Shown here: positions 25,988-33,301 of the stretch, in pieces
How positions within the stretch are numbered: position 1 is the stretch's first letter
Layout: every line of letters starts with the position of its first letter
Assembly (NCBI GenBank): GCA_900116485.1
Contig: FPAX01000020.1
Span: 1 to 37,055, forward strand
DNA: 37,055 nucleotides
Direction of reading: 5' to 3'
Source of the DNA: Selenomonas sp. GACV-9
Lineage (GTDB): Bacteria > Bacillota > Negativicutes > Selenomonadales > Selenomonadaceae
Notes under the pieces: model-generated
Seen by the model: the letters and a program-made list of their open reading frames with translations, nothing else
What the model was told of the DNA's origin: nothing
The model's database searches: none
Made by a program: the position numbers and the translations under genes

Positions 25988-26739
25988 CGCCGCACCTCCA
26001 TCGCCTTGATCTTATCGCGCAGCTGCTGACCTGCGGCAAAGAACTCCGCCGTCTGGCGTTTTTCGACGCTGCCGGCCAGACCATTGAGGCGCACGGCCTG
26101 CACCGTGCCCGGATGGGCAGCCATCAGCGCAATCTGCTGCCCCAGATAGAGGGCCTCCTCGACATAATGAGTCACTAGGATTGTCGTGATATGGTTTTCC
26201 TGCCAGAGGTCAAGGAATACCTCCTGCATCTCCTCGCGCGTAATCGCATCGAGGGCCGAAAAGGGCTCATCCATCAGCAGGATATCAGGCCGCAGCAAAA
26301 AGGCCCGGGCAAGGCCGACGCGCTGCTGCTGGCCGCCGCTGAGCTCCTGCGGATAGCGCTCCTCAAGCCCGGCAATGCCCAGCCGCTTGCATAGCTCCGC
26401 CATGCGCTCCTGCATCTCATCGGGGACCTCCCCCTTGATGCGACAGCCCAGCATGATGTTTTCCGCCACGGTCTGCCACGGCATCAGACCGTAGTTCTGC
26501 GGCATAAAGCCAATCTTCATCGCCCGCGGATTGATGTCCTTGCCAGCAATCCGCACCGTGCCCTGATAGTCATGGATAAGCCCCGCCACCACCTTCAACA
26601 GCGTGGACTTGCCGCAGCCCGAAGGCCCTATAACGGCACAAACCGTCCCTTGCGGGACGGTCAGGCTGACATCATGCAGGGCAATCTGTTCACTTCCGTC
26701 AGCGGGATAGCTGACAGTCAAATGCTCTACTTCAATCAT
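25984..26739 (-). CDS. ABC transporter ATP-binding protein, nitrate/sulfonate/taurine type
   Basis: The 251-aa ATPase energises the importer. It has Walker A GPSGCGKST (about 38-46), a Q-loop around GFMPQNYGLMPW, the signature LSGGQQQRVGLA (about 138-149), Walker B ILLMDEPFSALD (about 158-169) and the switch His in VTHYVEEA (about 193-200). All catalytic residues are intact. The gene lies 22 bases after the binding-protein gene and overlaps the permease start. Confidence 0.95.
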   Translation of the reverse strand: MIEVEHLTVSYPADGSEQIALHDVSLTVPQGTVCAVIGPSGCGKSTLLKVVAGLIHDYQGTVRIAGKDINPRAMKIGFMPQNYGLMPWQTVAENIMLGCRIKGEVPDEMQERMAELCKRLGIAGLEERYPQELSGGQQQRVGLARAFLLRPDILLMDEPFSALDAITREEMQEVFLDLWQENHITTILVTHYVEEALYLGQQIALMAAHPGTVQAVRLNGLAGSVEKRQTAEFFAAGQQLRDKIKAMEVRR

Positions 26740-26761
26740 GTTATTCTCTTACCTTCAGCGT

Positions 26762-27706
26762 TTATTTGCTCAACAGATCCAAAACGATATCCTTGTAGCT
26801 GTACGTCTCCGACACGAGGTTCTTGCTATTGAGCCACTTGATGCAGTCAATGACATCGCTTTCCTTCGGCAGAGCTGCCTCATGATACTTCGGCAGCTTG
26901 AGGGCATCCTTGGCCACCGGCGGGAAACCGCCCTTCTCAATCACGAGATCGATATACTCGGCCCGATCCGTATTATTCAGATACTGCACGGCCTTGTTGT
27001 AAGCGCGGTACATGGCCTGAATCTCGGCCTTCTTGCTGTCGGCAGCTTTAGCCGTGAACATGATGACACCGGGATTGATGCCGAGCTCGTCAGAACCCGT
27101 CACGAACTTACAGCCATTGTGGACAGCGATGCTGGCCATCGGCTCGGGCAGCGTAGCCGCTGCGAGCTTGCCGTTCTGCAGCATCTCCAGACGCGTCGGA
27201 ATCTGAGGGATAATGACCTTGTTGATGCTGTCGCCATCCATATTCTCCTTGGCAAGGATCTGGTCCGTCACATACTCGATGATCGTATTGCGCGATACCG
27301 ATACGTCTTTGCCCGCAAGGCCCTTGACATCTTTGATGCCCGAATCCTTGCTGGCAATCAGCTTGTAGCTGCCATCGGTAAAAGACGTGACCTTGACATC
27401 AAAGCCGCCAGACTTAGCAAAGGCTACCGCCAACATGTCCGAGACCGCACCGTCGAGGTTGCCGCTCTGCAGGGCCGAGTCGCGATCCATCGCACTCTTG
27501 TACTGCTCGATGTTCACCTCGATGCCTTCCTCCTTGAAAAATCCCTTCTCCTGAGCGATGATGAACGGCAGCGAGTCAGTATCCGGCATCAGGCCGATGG
27601 TCAGCGGCTGCATGTCCTTCTTCGTGTCTGCCTGCTTGGGTGAGCCGCAGCCTGCCAGCATCATCAGCGCCAGCATCGTCAGGCAAATGGCAAGTAATTT
27701 CTTCAA
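26762..27706 (-). CDS. ABC transporter substrate-binding lipoprotein
   Basis: The 314-aa solute receptor of the SsuA/TauA/NMT1-like fold. It has a lipoprotein signal (LALMMLAGC, lipidated Cys20) and a two-lobe periplasmic-binding domain (about 35-314, starting TIGLMPDTDSLPFIIAQEKGFFKEEGI). The start is an unusual TTG at 27706: AAGGA lies 6 bases upstream and the codon is followed directly by KKLLAI, so the signal peptide would otherwise be cut. It leads the ATPase-permease-peptidase genes. The ligand is unknown; sequence near SDMLAV and FTDGSYKLIA fits the binding cleft but does not identify it. Confidence 0.92.
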   Translation of the reverse strand: MKKLLAICLTMLALMMLAGCGSPKQADTKKDMQPLTIGLMPDTDSLPFIIAQEKGFFKEEGIEVNIEQYKSAMDRDSALQSGNLDGAVSDMLAVAFAKSGGFDVKVTSFTDGSYKLIASKDSGIKDVKGLAGKDVSVSRNTIIEYVTDQILAKENMDGDSINKVIIPQIPTRLEMLQNGKLAAATLPEPMASIAVHNGCKFVTGSDELGINPGVIMFTAKAADSKKAEIQAMYRAYNKAVQYLNNTDRAEYIDLVIEKGGFPPVAKDALKLPKYHEAALPKESDVIDCIKWLNSKNLVSETYSYKDIVLDLLSK

Positions 27707-27752
27707 GAGTTTTCCTTCTTTCCCTAAATATCCCTAATATGTATCCATAAAC

Positions 27753-28598
27753 TTAGTGTGAGAGCAGTCCTTCGAGCATGCCCGCGCCAATCTTGGCATA
27801 GCGGATAGCCTCATCGATCGTGCCCTTATTCTCCTCATAGGCCGCGGCAGCCCGCTCCTTGAGCTGGCTGGCCTCCTGTTTCATGGCCGCCACCGAATCG
27901 AGCTTGGCATTCACATCGTCAAGCATCTTCTGGGCCTCATCGATGGATTTGCGCACATCAGCTGCCTGGGTATCGCTCTCGGCACTCTGCTGCTTGTTCT
28001 GCTCCATCTGCCGCTGACGCTCCGCCTCCTTGCCCGTCACCTTGTCGACGAGCTTGCCGAGGGGCGAGCCCGGCGCACTGTCACCGAGCTGTTCGTTGCG
28101 ACCCTTGGCCCGGCTTGACTGCTCCTCCAGCTGGCGCTGCTGCTCTTGCAGATCTTTCTTCTGCTTTTCGAGCTGCTCGCGTCGGGCCTTGAGATCAGCC
28201 TCCTGCCCCGCCAGTTTCTGTTCCTTGTCCTTCAGCTGCTGCTCCTGGACCTGACGCGTCTGCTGCTTATCGCTCTGATTCTGGGAATAACCGGCAATCA
28301 TAAAGCCGATGAACAATGCGGCCGCAAAGCCGCCCATAAGGCAGAGCGCCTTCTTGCGCCCGGCCGTGAGGAATTTCTTCGGCTTCGCCTTAGCCTCCTC
28401 AGGCTCACGGTCATCACGCGAAAGTTCGCGCACATTGCTGCCAGTACGCCCCTGCGGAAAGGCTGGCTTGATGCCCAGCTCATCGTCGACGGGCGGCAGC
28501 TCCTGCGTATCCGACAGGCTCGGCCGGCGCGCCGACTTTACCTGCTCCACATCCCCAGGACGCATGTATTGGGTTTTCTCGAGATCCTCGTTTTTCAT
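27753..28598 (-). CDS. Single-pass membrane protein with long coiled coil
   Basis: The 281-aa protein has a charged cytoplasmic N-terminus (about 1-82), one membrane helix (about 83-103, ALCLMGGFAAALFIGFMIAG) and a long Gln/Glu/Lys-rich coiled coil (about 110-265), ending in a short amphipathic tail (AKIGAGMLEGLLSH). I start it at 28598, where its ATG overlaps the DUF3783 stop (ATGA), and not at a longer upstream codon inside that gene. Function unknown. It is the third gene of a NYN-DUF3783 cluster, and the next downstream ABC gene starts 46 bases after its stop without a visible terminator. Confidence 0.78.
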   Translation of the reverse strand: MKNEDLEKTQYMRPGDVEQVKSARRPSLSDTQELPPVDDELGIKPAFPQGRTGSNVRELSRDDREPEEAKAKPKKFLTAGRKKALCLMGGFAAALFIGFMIAGYSQNQSDKQQTRQVQEQQLKDKEQKLAGQEADLKARREQLEKQKKDLQEQQRQLEEQSSRAKGRNEQLGDSAPGSPLGKLVDKVTGKEAERQRQMEQNKQQSAESDTQAADVRKSIDEAQKMLDDVNAKLDSVAAMKQEASQLKERAAAAYEENKGTIDEAIRYAKIGAGMLEGLLSH

Positions 28599-29026
28599 TC
28601 TTGTTCCTGCTTTTCCATTTGTTTCTGTTTCTTTTCTTCCTGCTCCAGCATGGCCGCATGCTCCTTCTGCATCGTCTCGCAAAGACGGCGCAGCGTCCAA
28701 AGCGTGTTGAACGGCGTCACCACTGACTTGAACCGGACCTTCGGCACGCCTGCCTGCTGCAGGGCCAGCAGCACCTCATCGAGGCGCTTGTTGCGGATGT
28801 TCTGCAGCACCATGACTTCGTGCGGGAACACGAATCCATCATCCTTCGTATCCGCTGCAGCCGCCTGAAAGCCCTTCAGTCCGAGAAGATAGCCGACCTT
28901 TTCCCGCCAGGCCTCCTCCGGCAGCACCTTCGAAGTAATGCCCAGACGATTCAGCACTTTGCGCGAAAGGTTCAGCTTTTCTTCATCGCGAAATTGATAG
29001 AATAAAACCTGTTCTTGTCGTTTCAT
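28595..29026 (-). CDS. DUF3783 domain protein
   Basis: A 143-aa cytosolic protein with the DUF3783 block around 66-112 (VFPHEVMVLQNIRNKRLDEV, then GVPKVRFKSVVTPFNTLW), preceded by a helical region and followed by a charged Gln/Glu/Lys tail that predicts coiled coil. The family's role is not known. AAGGAG lies 8 bases before the ATG. It starts 16 bases after the NYN gene and its stop overlaps the next start, so the three are one transcription unit. Confidence 0.82.
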   Translation of the reverse strand: MKRQEQVLFYQFRDEEKLNLSRKVLNRLGITSKVLPEEAWREKVGYLLGLKGFQAAAADTKDDGFVFPHEVMVLQNIRNKRLDEVLLALQQAGVPKVRFKSVVTPFNTLWTLRRLCETMQKEHAAMLEQEEKKQKQMEKQEQE

Positions 29027-29042
29027 CTACAATACTCCTTCG

Positions 29043-29885
29043 TCAGCGGGACAGGCCGCGCATGATAAGATAGGTCACCAGCTCGTCAAGCGACACGCCC
29101 TCTTCCTGCTTGCGCTCCTCCAGCGAGCGACGCAGCGATTTCGGCAGCTTGACCGACAACTGGCCATCGGCACTGACTGCAACAGGTGCTGCCTTGGGAG
29201 TCGCGGTCTTTTCCGGGGCGACTGGAGCAGCCTTTGCTGTCTTGGCTGGCTTTTGCAGCTTGCCAGCCTTTGGCTCTGCTGCCGTTTTCTCCTTGGCGTC
29301 CGCCTTGGTCGGCGTCGTTTTCTTCTTTGCCGTCTTAACGGTCTTAGACGTTTTAACCGCTGCAGCCTTTTCCGTCACAGGCTCAGCCTGTTTCGACTCC
29401 TGTTTGTCGGCCTTTGCCGCCGTCTTCTTCGCCGGTTTCTTCTTCTCCTCCGGCGGATAGACGAAGAACTCATTGTAGGCATTGCGCAGCGTCTCGCTGG
29501 CCTGCTTCGTGCCGACGCCGATGATGTAGGACGGCGTCTCCGAGTTCAAGAGCTCAGCAATCCGCACGAAATCTGAATCTGTCGTGATGATCAAAAACTT
29601 GCGCACGCCCTCCTGGTAGAGGATCTTGGCCGAATCATAGATGGCCGAGTCCAGCGAGTTCTTGCCCTGATAAGTGCGGCTGATCTGGCGGAACGTGAAC
29701 CCTGGGCGGCGCATGAGCTTATCCCAGCGTTTCTGCTCGGGGCGCGCCTCCCAGTCCGAAACGACGATCGTGCGGCAGGGCTGATAGCGCCGTGCCTTGC
29801 CCAGCGTGTAGTTGAGCATCTCGAACGGTGCGTTTTCAATATCGTAAAGTATTGCCACCGTTTCATTACTCGAATCGAGTGTCAT
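29043..29885 (-). CDS. NYN-domain (PIN-like) protein with basic linker and RHH-like tail
   Basis: The 280-aa protein has an N-terminal NYN/LabA-type domain (about 8-140) with acidic residues where the PIN-like nuclease site lies: Asp15 in LYDIENAP, Asp in NSLDSAIYD (about 77-85) and the pair in ITTDSDFVRI (about 99-108). A Lys/Ala/Thr-rich, histone H1-like linker (about 145-235) follows, and a C-terminal segment (about 243-278, LSVKLPKSLRRSLEERKQEEG) looks like a ribbon-helix-helix domain. NYN proteins are candidate ribonucleases; activity here is inferred. GAAGGAAGG precedes the ATG. It is cotranscribed with the DUF3783 and coiled-coil genes, and possibly with mnmA 81 bases upstream. Confidence 0.85.
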   Translation of the reverse strand: MTLDSSNETVAILYDIENAPFEMLNYTLGKARRYQPCRTIVVSDWEARPEQKRWDKLMRRPGFTFRQISRTYQGKNSLDSAIYDSAKILYQEGVRKFLIITTDSDFVRIAELLNSETPSYIIGVGTKQASETLRNAYNEFFVYPPEEKKKPAKKTAAKADKQESKQAEPVTEKAAAVKTSKTVKTAKKKTTPTKADAKEKTAAEPKAGKLQKPAKTAKAAPVAPEKTATPKAAPVAVSADGQLSVKLPKSLRRSLEERKQEEGVSLDELVTYLIMRGLSR

Positions 29886-29966
29886 ATAATCCTTCCTTCG
29901 AAATCTTCTAGTCTGATAGTCATACAGTCTTATCTATTCGCCCTTTAACGCAAAAATCCTGCCAAC

Positions 29967-31058
29967 TCAGTCGCAACGGCAAACTTCTTCGATGATTCCG
30001 CCGCCGACCACCGTATCGCCATCGTAGAACACGATGGACTGTCCCGGCGTCGCCGCTCGCTGCGACTCATCAAAGCGAACCTGCAGGCGGCCATCCTCGC
30101 GCATGGTGAGACTAGCCATGCCCTCTTTCTTGCCATAGCGGATCTTGGCCGCATAGCGGCAGGGCTCCGTAAATTCGTCAAAGGCAATCCAGTTGAGGTC
30201 GCCAGCAATCAACCCATCGGCATAGACATCCTTGGCCCCGCCGACGATGACCTGATTGTTCTGCATGTCCAGCTCCGTAACGTAGAGGGGCTCGGGGGCC
30301 GCAATGCCAAGCCCCTTGCGCTGGCCAATCGTGTAAAGGGGCACGCCATCATGCTGACCGAGCACATGGCCCGCACGGTCGACGATATTGCCCGGTTTGA
30401 GGCAGCCAGGATTCTTGTCCCTCAGGAACGCCTTGTAGTCATCGTGAGGCACAAAGCAGATTTCCTGACTGTCGGGCTTATGGGCCACAGGCAGGTTGAA
30501 CTTCTCCGCCAACTCCCGCGTATGCACCTTCGTCATGCCCCCCAGCGGCAGCATGAAATGGCGCAGAGTCTTCTGGTTCAGATGATAGAGCGCATAGGAC
30601 TGATCCTTAAGGACATCCATGCCCTTTTTAAGGACATAGCGGCCGTTCTCATCCTGCTCGATGCGCGCATAGTGTCCCGTGGCCAGGAATTCCGCCCCCA
30701 GCTCCAGTGTCTTGTCGAGCAGCAGGCCGAACTTCATATAGCGATTGCAGGCGATGCAGGGATTCGGCGTCCAGCCTTTCGCGTAATCGGCCAGGAAATA
30801 ATCGATGACATCACGCTGGAACGCCTCCTTGAAATTGACCGTGTAATGCGGGATGCCGATGGTCTCGGCCACGCGGCGCGCATCGTCGACGCTTGCGAGG
30901 CTGCAGCAGCCGCGGTCGTTGCAGTCAAAGTCACGGCTCTCCTCCGAAAGACGCATCGTGATGCCGATGACATCAAAGCCCTGCTCCACGAGCAGCGCAG
31001 CCGTCAGCGAGCTGTCCACGCCGCCGCTCATCGCCACTACTACTTTTTTCTTTTCCAT
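29967..31058 (-). CDS. mnmA: tRNA-specific 2-thiouridylase MnmA
   Basis: Puts sulfur on U34 of tRNA-Lys, -Glu and -Gln in the cytoplasm. The 363-aa enzyme has the PP-loop SGGVDSS (11-17), the catalytic Cys104 in CIACNRYMKFG and the second catalytic Cys201 in DSQEICFVP. An extra Cys cluster (DCNDRGCCS, about 45-53) is of the type seen in clostridial and Negativicutes MnmA. The ATG at 31058 was preferred over a TTG nine bases upstream that overlaps the AGGAG ribosome site. It is divergent from tmcAL, another tRNA modification gene. Confidence 0.95.
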   Translation of the reverse strand: MEKKKVVVAMSGGVDSSLTAALLVEQGFDVIGITMRLSEESRDFDCNDRGCCSLASVDDARRVAETIGIPHYTVNFKEAFQRDVIDYFLADYAKGWTPNPCIACNRYMKFGLLLDKTLELGAEFLATGHYARIEQDENGRYVLKKGMDVLKDQSYALYHLNQKTLRHFMLPLGGMTKVHTRELAEKFNLPVAHKPDSQEICFVPHDDYKAFLRDKNPGCLKPGNIVDRAGHVLGQHDGVPLYTIGQRKGLGIAAPEPLYVTELDMQNNQVIVGGAKDVYADGLIAGDLNWIAFDEFTEPCRYAAKIRYGKKEGMASLTMREDGRLQVRFDESQRAATPGQSIVFYDGDTVVGGGIIEEVCRCD

Positions 31059-31154
31059 ATATCTCAAGCTCCTATATCCGTACTAAGCAGCATGTGCTAA
31101 AAATTCATTCGTATTCTTAAGTATAACATATTCTCGCCCAGACCCAAAGGAATC

Positions 31155-31184
31155 TTGTCACAGATGCCCAGCAAATGCTAAACT
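31155..31184 (+). promoter_or_regulatory. Promoter of tmcAL
   Basis: TTGTCA (31155-31160), an 18-base spacer and TAAACT (31179-31184) lie 42 bases before the start codon. Confidence 0.6.
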
Positions 31185-31226
31185 AGACGATGAACATTCC
31201 CTTTGACTGCAACAGGAGGCATCATC

Positions 31227-32513
31227 ATGCACGTTACCGGTATCATCGCCGAGTACAACCCCTTCCATAACGGCCATCGCTATCAGCTCGAACAGATCCG
31301 CGCCCTTCATCCTCGGAGTATCGTCGTCGCTGTCATCAGCGGCAGCTTTGTCCAGCGCGGGCAGGCAGCACTCCTTGACAAATGGCAGCGCGCTGAGCTG
31401 GCCATCGCAGGCGGCTGTGACCTCGTGCTCGAGCTGCCCTTTACCTTCGCCTGCCGCAGTGCTCAGGACTTCGCCCGCGGCGGCGTGCGCCTGCTCGCGC
31501 GGCTCGGCTGCGTCGACACGCTGGCCTTTGGCGCCGAGTGCCCCTCGCTTGCGACGCTCAAGGAAATTGCAGCAGCCGTCGATTCAGATGCCGTCCAGAC
31601 GCAACTGCACGAGCGGATAAAGGATGGAGCCTCCTACGCCCAGGCGCTCACAGAACTCACAGCTGCGGCCGCCGATGCCGACACAGCGCTCCTGCACGAG
31701 CCTAACAACATCCTTGCCATCGAGTACCTGCGCGCACTGAAAAAAACGCCTGCCATCGAGCCGCTGCTGATCCCGCGCGCCGGGGCCAGCTACCACAGCA
31801 CCGACATCGCCGCCACCAACGCCAGCGCCTCGGCCATCCGCCAGCTGCTGCATAAAGCTGCTGCCGCTGCCCGTATTGCTGACGGCCGGCTGCTCGCCGC
31901 CCAGCTCACTGAACGCGACTACGCGGCGCTGCGCGAGTCACTGCCGCCCGCAGTCTTTACCAACATCCGCCAGCTCACAGCCGCCCAGCTCCCCGATCAC
32001 GACCGCCTGCTGCTGCCACTGCAAGCCCTGATGCTGCGAACCGATAACGCAGCCCTGCGCAAGCTTGCCGGGATCAACGAAGGCCTTGAGAACCGCCTGC
32101 GCGACTGCCTGCAGACAGCTGCGACCTATGATGAACTTCTGTCTACGGCCACAACGAAACGCTATCCGCAAAGCCGCATCGCCCGCACGCTTATCCACCT
32201 GCTGCTCGGCGTCACGCAGGCACAGATAGACGCCATTGACAAGTCAGGCCCGCTCTACGCCCGCATACTCGCCTGTGGCCCGCGCGGCCGCAACCTGCTC
32301 CGCCACATAAAAAAAGCGGAAACGATTCCGCTCATCACCAAAACCAGTGCCTACCTGACCAGCACCCAGCGCGCCCAGGGGCTCGCCACCCTATCGCCCC
32401 TACAGCAACAGCTCGCCCTCGACACCAAGGCCACCGAACTGCGCCAGCTGATCACACCGCAAACCAACAAAAAGCGCAACGACTTCCAACAGTCCCCACG
32501 CTTTTTCACCTAA
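31227..32513 (+). CDS. tmcAL: tRNA(Met) cytidine acetate ligase TmcAL
   Basis: Forms N4-acetylcytidine at the wobble base of elongator tRNA-Met using acetate and ATP. The 428-aa protein starts with the nucleotidyltransferase fold and its HNGH motif (His14, His17, in AEYNPFHNGH), GSFVQRGQAALLDK (about 40-53) and CDLVLELPF; the C-terminal two thirds are helical. Length is normal for the family (formerly YlbM/DUF795). The ATG at 31227 lies 7 bases after GGAGG; an upstream in-frame ATG lacks a ribosome site. It is monocistronic with promoter and terminator. Repeat element copy 2 begins 57 bases after its stop codon. Confidence 0.93.
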   Translation: MHVTGIIAEYNPFHNGHRYQLEQIRALHPRSIVVAVISGSFVQRGQAALLDKWQRAELAIAGGCDLVLELPFTFACRSAQDFARGGVRLLARLGCVDTLAFGAECPSLATLKEIAAAVDSDAVQTQLHERIKDGASYAQALTELTAAAADADTALLHEPNNILAIEYLRALKKTPAIEPLLIPRAGASYHSTDIAATNASASAIRQLLHKAAAAARIADGRLLAAQLTERDYAALRESLPPAVFTNIRQLTAAQLPDHDRLLLPLQALMLRTDNAALRKLAGINEGLENRLRDCLQTAATYDELLSTATTKRYPQSRIARTLIHLLLGVTQAQIDAIDKSGPLYARILACGPRGRNLLRHIKKAETIPLITKTSAYLTSTQRAQGLATLSPLQQQLALDTKATELRQLITPQTNKKRNDFQQSPRFFT

Positions 32514-32518
32514 ATCAC

Positions 32519-32563
32519 AAATCCGTTGACTCCAAATTCTCCCAGGAGTCAACGGATTTTATT
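32519..32563 (+). terminator. tmcAL terminator
   Basis: A perfect 15-bp stem (32519-32533 with 32545-32559) is followed by TATT. It ends 7 bases before repeat copy 2. Confidence 0.9.
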
Positions 32564-32569
32564 ATGCAC

Positions 32570-33289
32570 AATTACAGTTTGTCTGTTAATACGAGATTAC
32601 AATAAGCGTGATACACCTCAGCTTGGGTGAGGGTGGGTGCACTTTTTCTCCGCTCCGCTAAATGACCCGCGCTGGTGTTTAAGTACGTATTTAGTTACAT
32701 GCGCCGGGCAGGCCGGCGGCGCGCCAATACATCTTGACATTCTAGCAATTGCCCGCCGCGTGCCATCCCTCACTACGTTCGGGCAATCACTCCGTCTACG
32801 AAGAAAGTGTACCCACCCTCGCCCTCCGTTATGTTGGGATAATCCTGCTCTGTTCCGGCGATAGGTCACGAATTACATCGATGTGCTTGTTACGGGAGAA
32901 ACGATTCGTACAATCTCAGATTTCCGTCGCCAAAGGAGCGAACGGGGTAGTGCTTCTTTCTGTCTGGAGCGACTGTCCTTCGCACGGAACGGCCCCCACC
33001 AGCGCAACAGCAATTTGAAGAAGTTCAGAGCTATTGCCAAACGTAAAGCCGCCGGACAGGAGAGTACCATAAGCGTAACATTGATGGTTTGCGTAAAGAA
33101 AATATTTTTTGCCCTCACATTTCGTTGAAAAATTCACACCGTTCAAGCGAAGCGCGTTTGGGAACTTTTTCAATGCTTAGTTAAAGGCAAAAAATATTTT
33201 TAGCAAAGCATCTAAGTGAAGCGTTGGTACTCCCCTGTCCGGCGGCGCGGCTTTATGCGAATAAGAAAAGGAAACTACAAACTGTAATT
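32570..33289 (+). ncRNA. Complete copy of a 720-bp structured noncoding element (candidate large ncRNA or mobile element)
   Basis: The element is bounded by a perfect 13-bp inverted repeat, AATTACAGTTTGT (32570-32582) and its complement (33277-33289). It fills the gap between the convergent genes tmcAL and the lipid kinase. Seen by eye on the plus strand: a 19-bp stem with two G-U pairs (about 32629-32647 with 32802-32820) around inner hairpins, including CTAAAT/ATTTAG, GCGCCG/CGGCGC and ATTGCCCG/CGGGCAAT, and a terminal hairpin of about 210 nt (33041-33254). Its first 270 bases match copy 1 at 258 positions, with pair-preserving changes. ORFs of 75-89 codons on both strands are unlike proteins. 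No target-site duplication and no clear own promoter were found. The RNA reading is supported by G-U pairs and covariation; expression is unproven. Confidence 0.72.
33041..33254 (+). other. Long imperfect hairpin forming the right third of the element
   Basis: The arm 33041-33113 pairs with 33186-33254: perfect blocks include GCCGCCGGACAGG with its complement (33048 region with 33234 region) and a 15-bp AT-rich block (33099-33113 with 33186-33200), separated by looser pairing. The loop continues the stem with an 8-bp helix (33125-33132 with 33166-33173) and a small CAAGCG/CGTTTG hairpin. Almost the whole segment can fold on itself. Confidence 0.85.
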
Positions 33290-33301
33290 TAACCTCTCTA
33301 T

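Noticed and set aside
28599..28700. N-terminal extension of the coiled-coil membrane protein
   Set aside because: It overlaps the DUF3783 coding region in another frame; the ATGA overlap at 28595-28598 is the natural coupled start.
32618..33173. Several overlapping ORFs of 75-89 codons on both strands inside the structured element
   Set aside because: They overlap each other on opposite strands, have no ribosome sites and unnatural composition, and lie across the paired stems.
32570..33289. Group II intron or ordinary IS-derived MITE
   Set aside because: I could not find a domain V-like hairpin, and no target-site duplication flanks the 13-bp inverted repeat. A mobile origin is still possible.
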